Part shown: positions 16,360 to 25,359 of the stretch, in pieces
Numbering within the stretch: the first letter of the stretch is position 1
Layout: each line of letters opens with the position of its first letter
Origin: Marvinbryantia formatexigens
GTDB taxonomy: Bacteria; Bacillota; Clostridia; Oscillospirales; Ruminococcaceae
NCBI GenBank assembly: GCA_021771035.1
Contig: JAETPU010000014.1
Span: 1-64,000 of the forward strand
Length of the DNA stretch: 64,000 bases
Direction of reading: 5' to 3'
Program-made: the position numbers and the translations under genes
The notes under the pieces: model-generated
Seen by the model: the letters and a program-made list of their open reading frames with translations, nothing else
What the model was told of the DNA's origin: nothing
Databases searched by the model: none

Positions 16360-16408
16360 CTACTTCCACCTTGGGAAGGTGGCGCTCTACCAGGTGAGCT
16401 AAACCCGC
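16333..16408 (-). tRNA. tRNA-Gly (anticodon CCC)
   Basis: 76 bases on the minus strand, from GCGGGTT at 16408 to an encoded CCA at 16335-16333. The acceptor stem GCGGGTT/AACCCGC, D-arm AGCTC...GAGC, anticodon stem CCACC/GGTGG with loop TTCCCAA (anticodon CCC) and T-arm with TTCGAGT are all complete. Its 3' part is the island attachment site. It would read GGG codons. Confidence 0.95.
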
Positions 16409-16734
16409 AAAACTCTGTGTGAAATATAATACCACGTTTTTTTTATCCAGTCAACCCTCTTTTTTAAGGTATGGGAATTGGGATGGGGATTTATTACAGG
16501 CCCTTTTGGGGGAAGGGCGGGGCCGCTTCATGGATCTGCGGGAGAAGACCCTTGCAGGACCGGTGCCGCCAATCTCAAAAAATAGGGCTATTTTGGCGGC
16601 GTTTGCTCAGCGGGTATCAGCGGGTATCGAACCAGGGGGCCTGACCGGAACTGAGCTGACAGGATGCGCCGTTTCCCTCTGGATGGAGCAGAGGAAACGC
16701 TGTGGGACGGCCAAGACGCTGCGGGGAGCAGCGG

Positions 16735-16929
16735 CTATGAGAGGGGATGGCCGCCGATTGTATGAAAACTTGGTTGATAAAGGGCGTGCCGCGCGGCGGG
16801 AGTGTGTTTATAAGGTGCTGGGTGTTCTTCGCAGCAGGAATCATAAATTCTTCCGGCGTCAATACAAACTGCCTCTTTGAAGCAATTTGCGCCGGGGGCG
16901 GCAGTAGCGGTTACCTTTTGTTCTGCCAT
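16735..16929 (-). pseudogene. Truncated start of a Cys-containing clostridial protein
   Basis: ATG at 16929 has a perfect AGGAGG site. The first 32 residues (MAEQKVTATAAPGANCFKEA followed by VCIDAGRIYDSC) resemble the start of a longer clostridial protein that I remember with a KEAVCI...RIYDSC opening. After the second Cys the frame turns into an unrelated tail (CEEHPAPYKHT...) and stops at residue 64. It thus looks like a gene start cut off by deletion or insertion next to the tRNA. It could also be a genuine small protein. The family name is uncertain. Confidence 0.4.
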
Positions 16930-17427
16930 AATAATCCTCCTAATCTTATCATGCTTATGAGCATGGAAATCCGATTGCTCACTATCAGTTTATGAGGATT
17001 TCTCTGATTGGTGCCAAAGAATCCAATTATATTTTTTTCAGGCTCCAACTTTGCCGATCCCTTGGGCCGGCGGTTCGCCCTCAAGCGAAGAGAGCCTATG
17101 TTCCAGTGTATGCAAAAAGCTCTTTGAAGGACAGCGGCCCGGGGACAGGGACGACGGGCTGCCAACAAAACACAAGGAATCTCTGGAAACAATGGGTATT
17201 CTGTGTTAATATAAAAGGAAAGCCGGCGTTTGTGCCCGCTGATTGAACAGTGCACCGGGCCGGCTGGTGTCGCCGGCATAAAAACTGGGCATACTGACAC
17301 AGAGAACAGGAAAAATCGAAACTGCTATGGGCCGGCGTCACGGCAAACTTTGAGTCCGGCGGGGCAGTTAACAACAAACAGGGTCTTCGGCCCATTGATA
17401 CCCCCTTTGGAACAGGAGGAACACACT
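16930..17427. other. Gene-free stretch upstream of trxB
   Basis: No supported gene. TTAATATAA near 17202-17210 could be part of a promoter but a matching -35 box is not clear. Several short plus- and minus-strand frames here lack binding sites. Confidence 0.3.
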
Positions 17428-18336
17428 ATGAAGGAATTTGATACCATTATTATCGGAGCCGGAACAGCCGGTCTCACCGCGGCTATCTATGCACAGCGGG
17501 CAGGGCTTCGCTGCGTTGTCCTGGAGGGGACGCTTTATGGCGGACAGATCACCAATACTCCGGATGTGGAGAATTATCCGGCCTTGGAGAAGGTTTCCGG
17601 ATTCGACTTTGCCATGAGTTTATATAATCAGGCCACCTCCTTCGGCGCGGTGGTGGAGATGGAGGAGGTCACCGGGGTGTCCCTGGAGGGGGAAACCAAA
17701 ACGGTGAAAACTCCCAGTGAGGAATACCAGGCCAAAACGGTCATTTTAGCTAACGGCGCTAAGCGCCGCAAGCTGGGAGTGCCCGGCGAGGAGGAATTTT
17801 CCGGAAAGGGCGTGTCTTACTGCGCCACCTGTGACGGCGCCTTTTACCGGGGCAGGGATGTGGCTATCGTAGGCGGCGGCAACACTGCCCTGGAGGATGC
17901 CCTGTATCTGGCTGATAACTGCAAAACCGTCCATCTGGTGCACCGGCGGGACAGCTTTCGGGCCTCCCAGGTGGTGGTGGATTCTGTCCTCAGGCGGGAG
18001 AATATCGTTGTCCACTATGACAGCGCGGTGCAGTCCATTTTGGGCGATACTCAGGTGAAAACGGTGGTGCTGGAGAATAAAAAGACCGGGGAGACTCAGG
18101 ATTTGGCGGTGGACGGCGTCTTTGTAGCGGTGGGAATGGTTCCGGACAACGCTATGTTTGCCCCGGTGCAGCTGGATGAAACCGGCTATATCGTGGCCCA
18201 GGAGGACTGCAAAACCAATGTTCCCGGCGTGTTTGTGGCTGGGGATACCCGCACCAAGTTTTTGCGCCAGCTTGTGACCGCTGCCGCGGACGGCGCTGTG
18301 GCGGCAACTCAGGCCGCGAACTTTCTGCGGATATAA
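17428..18336 (+). CDS. trxB: Thioredoxin reductase
   Basis: 302 residues, the usual length for the low-Mr enzyme. It passes electrons from NADPH through FAD to thioredoxin. Motifs: FAD-binding IIIGAGTAGL (7-16), redox-active CATC (Cys132 and Cys135), NADPH-binding IVGGGNTALEDA (about 147-158), HRRDSFRAS (NADP phosphate contacts) and the C-terminal FAD motif VFVAGD. ATG at 17428 has AGGAGG 9 bases upstream. No thioredoxin gene lies next to it. It may use an unlinked thioredoxin or act as a ferredoxin/flavin-linked variant, but the NADPH motifs favour the classical enzyme. Confidence 0.93.
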   Translation: MKEFDTIIIGAGTAGLTAAIYAQRAGLRCVVLEGTLYGGQITNTPDVENYPALEKVSGFDFAMSLYNQATSFGAVVEMEEVTGVSLEGETKTVKTPSEEYQAKTVILANGAKRRKLGVPGEEEFSGKGVSYCATCDGAFYRGRDVAIVGGGNTALEDALYLADNCKTVHLVHRRDSFRASQVVVDSVLRRENIVVHYDSAVQSILGDTQVKTVVLENKKTGETQDLAVDGVFVAVGMVPDNAMFAPVQLDETGYIVAQEDCKTNVPGVFVAGDTRTKFLRQLVTAAADGAVAATQAANFLRI

Positions 18337-18500
18337 CAAAGGAACGAACTATATTTGGGCGCCCATGGCCAACGCTGAGCGGCCGGACAGTGCTTGATAC
18401 AGGGAACAGGAGGCCTGTCCCCTGATTAAAAAGCCTGCATGGCCTCTTTGCCGAGGCCCGGCGGCGCCTGCTATTTGTATGACAACCGAGGAGACTATCC

Positions 18501-20435
18501 ATGATTTTGGCATTGGATCATATCTATAAAAGCTATGCGGCCAACCTGATTTTGGAGGACATCAGCCTGAAAATCGAGGATAACGACCGCATCGGCCTCA
18601 TCGGCGCCAATGGTGCTGGAAAATCCACGCTGCTCAAGGTGATTGTGGGCCTGCAGAGCTGTGACGAGGGCACGGTATCCCGTAACCGCAGTGCGCAGAT
18701 CGGGTTTTTGCAGCAGGACAGCGGCCTGCAGGGAGTTTCCACCATTCACGAGGAAATGCGCCGTGTTTTTCAAACGACGATAGATCTGGAAACCCAGATG
18801 CACGCCGCCCAGCAGGCGCTGGCCCAGTGTGAGCCCAGCGGCGGGGAATATGAGCGCCTTGCAAAGGAGTACGACGCCCTGCACACGGCCTTTGAGGCGG
18901 CGGACGGCTATCAGGTTGAAGTGAAAATTAAAACGGTGCTCAATGGAATGGGCTTTGCGGATAAGCCGCTGGATACGGTGATTGACACCCTTTCCGGCGG
19001 AGAAAAAACACGCCTGGCCCTGGCAAAGCTGCTGCTGCAGGCGCCGGATCTGCTGATTCTGGACGAGCCCACCAACCATTTGGATTTCCGTACCCTCACC
19101 TGGCTGGAGGATTACTTAAGCGAATACCGGGGAGCGCTGCTGATTGTCTCCCATGACCGGTATTTCCTAGATAAGCTGGTGACCAGCGTCTGTGATTTGG
19201 AACGGCATCATTTAATCCGCTATAAGGGAAACTACACCAAATATCTGCAGCTCAAACAGGAACGCATCGCCCGCCAGCAAAAGGAATATGAAATACAGTC
19301 CCAGCAAATTGCGTCCATGGAGGAATATGTACAGAAAAATATTGTGCGGGCCTCCACCTCCAAGAGCGCCAAGAGCCGGATTGCCGCACTGGAGCGTATG
19401 GAACGCATTGAAAAGCCGCCGGGGGAATTAAAGCGCGCCCACATCGCCTTCGAGTTTGAGCGGGATCCGGTGAAGGATGTGCTCACCGTGCAGGATTTGG
19501 ATCTGCGGGTGGGCGAGGGCTCCCGGGAAAAATGCCTGTTCGAGCATCTGAATTTTAAATTGTACCGGGGCGAAAAGGTGGCGGTAATCGGCGCAAACGG
19601 CGTGGGAAAATCCACGTTTCTCAAGGTGGTGCAGGGGCTGCTTCCCCATACCTGCGGAATGGTGGAATGGGGCAAAAATGTAAAGATAGCCTATTTTGAC
19701 CAGGAGGGCCGGCAGCTCAACCCCCAGAATACGGTTTTAGAGGAGCTTTGGAGCCGTTTTCCCACAGAGTATGAACAAAAAATCCGCAGCCGTCTGGGCG
19801 CGGTGCTGCTCACCGGGGAAAATGTGTTTAAGCAGGTGGGGGTTATCAGCGGCGGGGAACGCGCCAAGCTCAATTTTGCCATCCTGATGGCCCAGCACGG
19901 AAACGTCCTGGTGCTGGATGAGCCCACCAACCACCTGGATTTGGACACCAAAGAGGTTTTGGACGAGGCGCTGTGCAGCTTTCCGGGGACGATTCTGCTG
20001 GTTTCCCATGACCGGTACCTGCTCAACAAGCTGCCCAGCCGGATTGTAGAATTTCTTCCGGAAAATACGGTAAAGGAATATGCGGGTAACTATGACGCCT
20101 ATTTGGAGCGGCGGGCCTATGAGGCTGCCCAGCAGTCACAGGGCTCTGTTATGGCCCCGGCACCCAAACAGGCTGGAGCGAAAAATTCCGGAGGCTACCG
20201 CAGCCGCCGGGAGAAAAATGAGGAGAATAAGCGCCGACAGCGTTTAAAAGAATTGGAGGAGACGCTCACCGGGCTGGAGCAGGAGATTTCCCAGCTTCAG
20301 GACAGCTTGAGCGATCCCGCGGTAATGGGCGACTATGTGAAAATGCAGCAGGTTTGTGTGGACTTGGAGGAGAGAAAAGCCCAGTATTCCCGGACAGAGG
20401 ATGAGTGGCTTCAGCTGGCGGAAACTCTCGGATGA
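18501..20435 (+). CDS. ABC-F family ATPase (YdiF/Uup type)
   Basis: 644 residues with two ABC domains in one chain and no membrane part. Domain 1 (about 1-250): Walker A GANGAGKST, signature LSGGEKTRLAL, Walker B LLILDEPTNHLD. A linker of about 70 residues with the charged helix follows (about 250-315). Domain 2 (about 320-520): GANGVGKST, ISGGERAKLNF, VLVLDEPTNHLD. The C-terminal 90 residues form a coiled coil (ENKRRQRLKELEETLTGLEQEI). ABC-F proteins act on the ribosome E site during translation or antibiotic stress. The subgroup resembles housekeeping YdiF/Uup more than resistance proteins. ATG at 18501. Confidence 0.9.
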   Translation: MILALDHIYKSYAANLILEDISLKIEDNDRIGLIGANGAGKSTLLKVIVGLQSCDEGTVSRNRSAQIGFLQQDSGLQGVSTIHEEMRRVFQTTIDLETQMHAAQQALAQCEPSGGEYERLAKEYDALHTAFEAADGYQVEVKIKTVLNGMGFADKPLDTVIDTLSGGEKTRLALAKLLLQAPDLLILDEPTNHLDFRTLTWLEDYLSEYRGALLIVSHDRYFLDKLVTSVCDLERHHLIRYKGNYTKYLQLKQERIARQQKEYEIQSQQIASMEEYVQKNIVRASTSKSAKSRIAALERMERIEKPPGELKRAHIAFEFERDPVKDVLTVQDLDLRVGEGSREKCLFEHLNFKLYRGEKVAVIGANGVGKSTFLKVVQGLLPHTCGMVEWGKNVKIAYFDQEGRQLNPQNTVLEELWSRFPTEYEQKIRSRLGAVLLTGENVFKQVGVISGGERAKLNFAILMAQHGNVLVLDEPTNHLDLDTKEVLDEALCSFPGTILLVSHDRYLLNKLPSRIVEFLPENTVKEYAGNYDAYLERRAYEAAQQSQGSVMAPAPKQAGAKNSGGYRSRREKNEENKRRQRLKELEETLTGLEQEISQLQDSLSDPAVMGDYVKMQQVCVDLEERKAQYSRTEDEWLQLAETLG

Positions 20436-20472
20436 CAGCATTTTGATAAATCCCCTTGTCTCTAAGGAGGGC

Positions 20473-20513
20473 GCCTATTCCGGACGGCGTTTTGCGCCTT
20501 GGCCGGAATAGGC
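20473..20513 (+). terminator. Hairpin after the ABC-F gene
   Basis: Perfect 11-bp repeat GCCTATTCCGG (20473-20483) and its complement (20503-20513), followed by TTCCAAAAA. The weak T-run makes it a possible terminator or attenuator before the permease gene. Confidence 0.45.
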
Positions 20514-20578
20514 TTCCAAAAAGCAGCTCCCATGCGGGGCATTTATGCGGCTTAATAATGACAGAGAGGAACGGCGCG

Positions 20579-21775
20579 ATGAAATTTGAATGGGATAAAA
20601 AATATCTCTCAATTGCGGTTTACAGCTTCCTGGTGCTGGTAGCCGGCATCCTGTTTTTCAGTCTGGTACTCAATTTTTCCAAGGCCATGGCGTTTTTAGG
20701 GTATCTTGTGAAAATTTTAATGCCTTTTATCTACGGCTTCGCATTGGCCTACCTTATCAATCCCATCCTACACTGGTTTGAGGACTGGCTTTTTCCCAAG
20801 GTGTCCAAGGGTAAAATGGGGCCGAAGCTGCGCCGCAGGCTGGGAATTCTGTGCGCCTATATTGTGGTGCTGGTGTGCATCTCCGTATTCCTGCGGGTCG
20901 TCATCCCCCAGGTGGGGGCCAGCTTGTATGGCATTGCCAGCAGGATCCCGGAGTTTTTATCCACAGCGGACGAATGGGTGAATTCCCTGGTGGCCTCCCT
21001 GCAAAGCCAGAATTTCCCAAAGGAGGGCTTTGAAAAGGCCACAGAGCTGGTGGAGCAGGTGGTTCTGTTTTTCTATGGCATCCTGGATAAGGTCATCCCC
21101 TATATTCTGGATACCACGCAGAAAATCACCTCGGGAGTGCTCAATGTGGTGCTGGGAATCATCATTTCCGTATATGTGCTCACCAGCAAGGAGCGTTTTT
21201 TTGCCCAGCTGAAAAAAATCCTGTCCGCGTTTTTGGACAGGGATAAGGTGGAGCGCCTGGTGAAGCTGGCGCATTCCAGCCATTCCATTTTCAGCGGTTT
21301 TATCTCAGGGAAGATTCTGGATTCCCTGATTATCGGGATCCTGTGCTTTCTGGGAATGTCGCTGCTCAGGATGCCCTATGCCATGCTCATCAGTGTAATT
21401 GTGGGAGTCACCAATGTAATCCCGTATTTCGGGCCGTTTATCGGGGCTATCCCCAGTATTCTGCTGATTTTGTTCCTGGATCCCTGGAAGGCCCTGTGGT
21501 TCGGCGTGTTTATCCTCTTGCTCCAGCAGTTTGACGGCAATATCCTGGGCCCGAAAATCCTGGGGGATTCCACTGGGATTTCCGCCTTCTGGGTGATTTT
21601 TTCCGTGACCCTTTTCGGCGGCCTGTTTGGATTTTTGGGGATGTTTTTAGGCGTGCCGGTATTTGCCGTCATCTATGCGCTGTTTCGGGAAAATGTGGAG
21701 GCCCGCCTGAAAAAGCGGCAGCTGCCCATACGCACCCAGGACTACAGCAGCCCGGAACACCCCATTATCAGCTAG
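20579..21775 (+). CDS. AI-2E family transporter (YdbI/PerM-like permease)
   Basis: 398 residues with about eight membrane spans: two near the N-terminus (about 10-30 and 38-60), one at 90-110, a long soluble loop (about 110-195), and a cluster of spans from about 215 to 360. Conserved features of the AI-2E/PerM family are seen, such as SGKILDSLIIGILCFLG, the VIPYFGPFIGAIP motif and QQFDGNILGPKILG. Family members export autoinducer-2 or exchange sodium for protons; the substrate here is unknown. ATG at 20579 follows GAGAGGAACGG. The metallophosphoesterase gene follows by 19 bases, probably in one operon. Confidence 0.88.
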   Translation: MKFEWDKKYLSIAVYSFLVLVAGILFFSLVLNFSKAMAFLGYLVKILMPFIYGFALAYLINPILHWFEDWLFPKVSKGKMGPKLRRRLGILCAYIVVLVCISVFLRVVIPQVGASLYGIASRIPEFLSTADEWVNSLVASLQSQNFPKEGFEKATELVEQVVLFFYGILDKVIPYILDTTQKITSGVLNVVLGIIISVYVLTSKERFFAQLKKILSAFLDRDKVERLVKLAHSSHSIFSGFISGKILDSLIIGILCFLGMSLLRMPYAMLISVIVGVTNVIPYFGPFIGAIPSILLILFLDPWKALWFGVFILLLQQFDGNILGPKILGDSTGISAFWVIFSVTLFGGLFGFLGMFLGVPVFAVIYALFRENVEARLKKRQLPIRTQDYSSPEHPIIS

Positions 21776-21794
21776 GAAAGAGGAGGGATGCGGG

Positions 21795-22634
21795 TTGCAG
21801 AGCCGATTGGGAACCCCCGGGGAGTGCTTGGCGCGCTCTCCGGTACAGTTAACAAACTATACGCTGCGCTACTCCGGCCTGCCCCAGGCGTTCGACGGGC
21901 TGCGGATTGCGCAGCTTTCCGATCTGCATGGGATCTGGTATGGCGGGGACAACACCCCGCTCTTGCGGCTCATGGAACAGGCGCATCCGGATCTCATTGC
22001 CGTCACGGGAGACATGATGAATAGTTACCGCAAGGTGGATTGTTCCAGCTTTTTGGCCCTGGCGCGCCTGCTGACTGCCCGCTGGCCCGTGGCCTTTGTG
22101 GTGGGAAACCATGAGCAGCGTATGGAGCGTCAGGCACTGCAGAGCTTCCTGGATACCCTGCGCGGGCTGGGCGTCTGGGTGCTGGACAATGAAACCCGCA
22201 GCTTTTCCCACCGGGGGCAGACTTTGGCCCTGGCAGGGCTGTGGACGCATCTGCGGTATTATAAACGGGCATACCATCCCGCGGATCGAAATATCCTGCT
22301 CACCGCCCAGACAGTGCAGAAGCTGTTGGGAAAGCCGGATCCACAGCGCTTTACCCTGCTTTTGACCCATAACCCTCTGTATTTTGAGGCCTATTCCCAG
22401 TGGGGCGCACAGCTGGTTCTGTGCGGGCATATCCATGGCGGAGCGGTGGAAATCCCCGGTGTGGCAGGGCTGCTCTCCCCGGAGCGCGCATTTTTTCCGC
22501 GGTATTCCGCCGGAGTATATGAGCGTCAGAGCTCCAGGATGGTGGTCAGCCGGGGCCTGTGTTCCGGAAGCCCTCTGGTTCGTATCCATAACCCCCGGGA
22601 AGTGGTGCTGGTGACGCTCAGGAGCTGCCGTTAG
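21795..22634 (+). CDS. Calcineurin-like metallophosphoesterase (YkuE/YaeI type)
   Basis: 279 residues with all five metal-binding blocks: SDLHG (about 43), GDMM (about 76), GNHEQ (about 107), LLTHNP (about 189) and GHIHGG (about 210). The family includes phosphodiesterases and UDP-diacylglucosamine hydrolases such as YaeI/YkuE. There is no clear N-terminal membrane anchor, unlike many relatives. TTG at 21795 follows AGAGGAGGG by 6 bases. The preceding ATG-like frames are not in register with the family. It is probably cotranscribed with the permease. Confidence 0.88.
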   Translation: MQSRLGTPGECLARSPVQLTNYTLRYSGLPQAFDGLRIAQLSDLHGIWYGGDNTPLLRLMEQAHPDLIAVTGDMMNSYRKVDCSSFLALARLLTARWPVAFVVGNHEQRMERQALQSFLDTLRGLGVWVLDNETRSFSHRGQTLALAGLWTHLRYYKRAYHPADRNILLTAQTVQKLLGKPDPQRFTLLLTHNPLYFEAYSQWGAQLVLCGHIHGGAVEIPGVAGLLSPERAFFPRYSAGVYERQSSRMVVSRGLCSGSPLVRIHNPREVVLVTLRSCR

Positions 22635-23191
22635 CTGGACGGACACTTTCCGGTCATTTCTACGACTGCGCAATTTCTCACAGTATCCACGGGGAGAGCC
22701 TGTAGCTCCTCATTTTCTGCCGGCCCCTACTGATTGAGTGCAAAAAACTTCCCTAAAGGGGGAACCGAACTTTGCCTACTTTCTGTTCGGCAGACCACGA
22801 TTTGGAATTTGCTGCGGGGATGCCGGGATGCGCTAAGCCCTTTCTTATCTGAGTAATACAGCATCCCTAATAAGAATTGAAACAAGTTCAAAACTCACGG
22901 AGGTGCTGTGGGATTACCGTTTCGATAGAACCCAGAGCACCTCCCGGCATTGAGCGCTTTGGGCGGGTAATTGGACGAAATCCCATATGGATGGTGAAAC
23001 TCCCGGTTCAATCATGGGAAAGAGAACAGCTGTTTTAATATTATCGAGAAAAAAAGACAGTCTCTTAATTCTGTGATGGAAACCAGTAAGTGTAGATTTT
23101 TCGAAATCTGCAAGTGGCAGCAAAACTTTTGAAGTTAGATGGAATATCCCTGAGGGGACTGTCTTAAATCGACCGAAAAGGAGGTGCCTAA
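22635..23191. repeat. Gene-free stretch holding copy 1 of a dispersed repeat (about 22730-23010)
   Basis: Blocks of 22730-22910 recur near 50300-50480, such as CTGATTGAGTG, TTTGCCTACTTTCTGTTCGG and the CCATATGG that follows. Inside are strong hairpins: GGAGGTGCT...AGCACCTCC (about 22900-22945) and GAATTGAAACAAGTTC. The other copies lie at 36112-36245 and 49870-51115. No gene is seen. The unit looks like a non-coding interspersed repeat. Confidence 0.6.
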
Positions 23192-25162
23192 ATGCCGAAG
23201 GGAACACCCGGGCTGGATGTACCGGCCTATCTCACAGAGCACGGCGTGGTGCTCAATGCGCAGCAAAGGCAGGCGATGCTCACCGATGAGGGCCAATACC
23301 TGCTTTTGGCAGTGCCCGGGGCAGGAAAAACCACCGTCCTGGTGGGGCGTCTGGCACATCTCCTCTGCAACCGGGGAGTCGATCCCAATCAGATTCTCAC
23401 CATCACCTTTAACCGGGAATCCGCCCGGGATATGCAGCGCCGGTTTTCCCAGCTGTTCGGTACGGTATGCCCTGCGCCTCAGTTTTCCACCATACACAGC
23501 TTCTGTTTTGGGGTGCTCCGCCAGTATGCCGCGCTGCGAAAAACCAAAATGCCTCAGCTCATCGAGGGAGGCGCCTCACCGGTGCGGCGGGATTCCCTGC
23601 TGCGCCAGGCCTGTACTCAGGCGGGCTGCGGCATTCCCGCGGATGAGGAATTGGAGGAGCTGGGCGCGGCGGTGAGTTTTGCCAAAAATAATATGACGCC
23701 CCGGGAACAGCTGGGGGAAATTTCCTGCCCGGTGGGGGATTTTCCCGGAGTGTTTGCCCAATACGAGGCCATCAAGCGGGAAAACGCCTGGATGGATTTT
23801 GACGATATGCTCCTGTATACCCGCAGCGTTTTTCATAAGCTGCCCGGCCTGCTGGAACACTACCGCCAGCGGTATCGTTTTCTGAATGTGGATGAAGCCC
23901 AGGATACGTCCCGGGTGCAGCACGCCATCCTGCGCCAGCTGGCGGGGAAGGACGGCAACCTGTTCATGGTGGGGGATGAGGATCAGAGCATCTATGGCTT
24001 TCGGGGAGCCTCTCCCCAGGAGCTTCTGGAGTTCAAACACCAGTATCCCGGCGGGAAAATCCTGAAGATGGAGGAAAATTTCCGCAGTACGCCTCAAATT
24101 GTCCAGGCGGCTTCTCAGCTCATTTGCCATAATAAAAACCGCTTCTCAAAGCAGATGGCAACCCGCCGCAAAGCTGGACCAAAAGTGGCGTGCACGGTGC
24201 TGAGCGACGCCAACCAGCAGTATGACTATCTGGTGCGCCAGCTCAAAAAGCTGCCCCAAAACCAGACGGCGGCAATACTCTACCGCACCAACGACTGCGC
24301 GGTGGGCGTCATGGACGCCCTGGAGCGGGCGGGAATCCCTTTCTATGTACGGGATCACACCAACCATTTTCTATCCGGCTATGTGGTGCAGGATATCCGG
24401 GCTTTTTTGCGTCTGGGGGAGAATCCGGCGGATATGGCGGCCTTCCAGCGGATTTGTTTCAAGACGGATGCCCGGGTTTCCCGGGAAATGCTGGAATTTG
24501 TGCGTGCCGCCGCCACGCCTGGCGAAACTTTATTTGAGGTACTGCTCGCCAATGAGAACCTGGACAGGGCGTCAGCTGAGCTCATCTCCGTCATATGCGA
24601 GGAAACCGGGCGCTTTTTCGAGAAGAAGCCCCTGGCTGTGCTGCGGGAAATTGAATATGTATTTGGATACCGTAACTTCCTGAGGTGGAAAACCGGCGGC
24701 GGGACCTATTTTGAACAGCTCTCGCACAAGCTCACGGTGCTCAAGAGCATTGCGGCCGCCTGCGGCAGCACCCGGGAATTTTGCGACAGGCTCCAGGAAT
24801 TGGGCGGTACGATTGCCCACGCCTCCCAGCGCAGCGAGAGCCGGGTGGTGCTCTCCACGGTTCACTCCGCCAAGGGGCTGGAATTCGACCGGGTCTACCT
24901 GATTGACCTGATGGAGGGCTTTTTCCCCAGCGCTTCCAGCATCGAGCAGCAGCTCAAAGGCTCCTCAGAGGCACTGGAAGAGGAACGCCGGCTGTTCTAT
25001 GTGGCGGTTACCCGGGCGAAAAACCATCTGGAACTGCTCACCGCCGATCTGGTCAACGGCGAAACCTATTCGGCCTCCCGGTTTGTCCGTGAACTGTTAC
25101 CGGATCAGTTGGACAAGCCGGGCAGGCCAAAGAGGAACGGAAAACAGCGCCGGGGCCGGTAG
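23192..25162 (+). CDS. UvrD/PcrA-like ATP-dependent DNA helicase
   Basis: 656 residues of superfamily 1A. Motifs in order: Q motif LNAQQRQAM (21-29), Walker A AVPGAGKTT (40-48), Ia ITFNRESARDM, II NVDEAQDTS, III GDEDQSIYGFRGA, IV LYRTND, V TVHSAKGLEFDRV and VI EEERRLFYVAVTRAKNHL. It is shorter than PcrA (about 730) because the C-terminal region is brief and basic (GRPKRNGKQRRGR). It unwinds DNA 3' to 5' in repair or removes proteins from DNA. The start GTG/ATG region is preceded by AAAAGGAGG; ATG 23192 is 9 bases after it. It stands alone. Confidence 0.9.
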   Translation: MPKGTPGLDVPAYLTEHGVVLNAQQRQAMLTDEGQYLLLAVPGAGKTTVLVGRLAHLLCNRGVDPNQILTITFNRESARDMQRRFSQLFGTVCPAPQFSTIHSFCFGVLRQYAALRKTKMPQLIEGGASPVRRDSLLRQACTQAGCGIPADEELEELGAAVSFAKNNMTPREQLGEISCPVGDFPGVFAQYEAIKRENAWMDFDDMLLYTRSVFHKLPGLLEHYRQRYRFLNVDEAQDTSRVQHAILRQLAGKDGNLFMVGDEDQSIYGFRGASPQELLEFKHQYPGGKILKMEENFRSTPQIVQAASQLICHNKNRFSKQMATRRKAGPKVACTVLSDANQQYDYLVRQLKKLPQNQTAAILYRTNDCAVGVMDALERAGIPFYVRDHTNHFLSGYVVQDIRAFLRLGENPADMAAFQRICFKTDARVSREMLEFVRAAATPGETLFEVLLANENLDRASAELISVICEETGRFFEKKPLAVLREIEYVFGYRNFLRWKTGGGTYFEQLSHKLTVLKSIAAACGSTREFCDRLQELGGTIAHASQRSESRVVLSTVHSAKGLEFDRVYLIDLMEGFFPSASSIEQQLKGSSEALEEERRLFYVAVTRAKNHLELLTADLVNGETYSASRFVRELLPDQLDKPGRPKRNGKQRRGR

Positions 25163-25359
25163 TGCCTGGGAACGGCGCGATTGGACCTGTAACAGTGAAT
25201 CGGCATTTTGCCGCGGCACCAGGGGGATGGACTTTCCGGTTTCTCCACAAAACAGTGCCGGGCAGGGTGCTGGAATCGGGATGAAAGGTATTGGGAAAAG
25301 CGCCGGAATTGGCATAGGCCGGGGCGCTGAAGTTGTGATTTAAAAAGGGGAGAACCATA

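Noticed and set aside
16419..16880. Rightward 153-residue frame after the tRNA-Gly gene
   Set aside because: It starts in an AT-rich stretch without a binding site, has an Arg/Gly-rich composition typical of non-coding GC-rich frames, and overlaps the better supported leftward fragment with AGGAGG.
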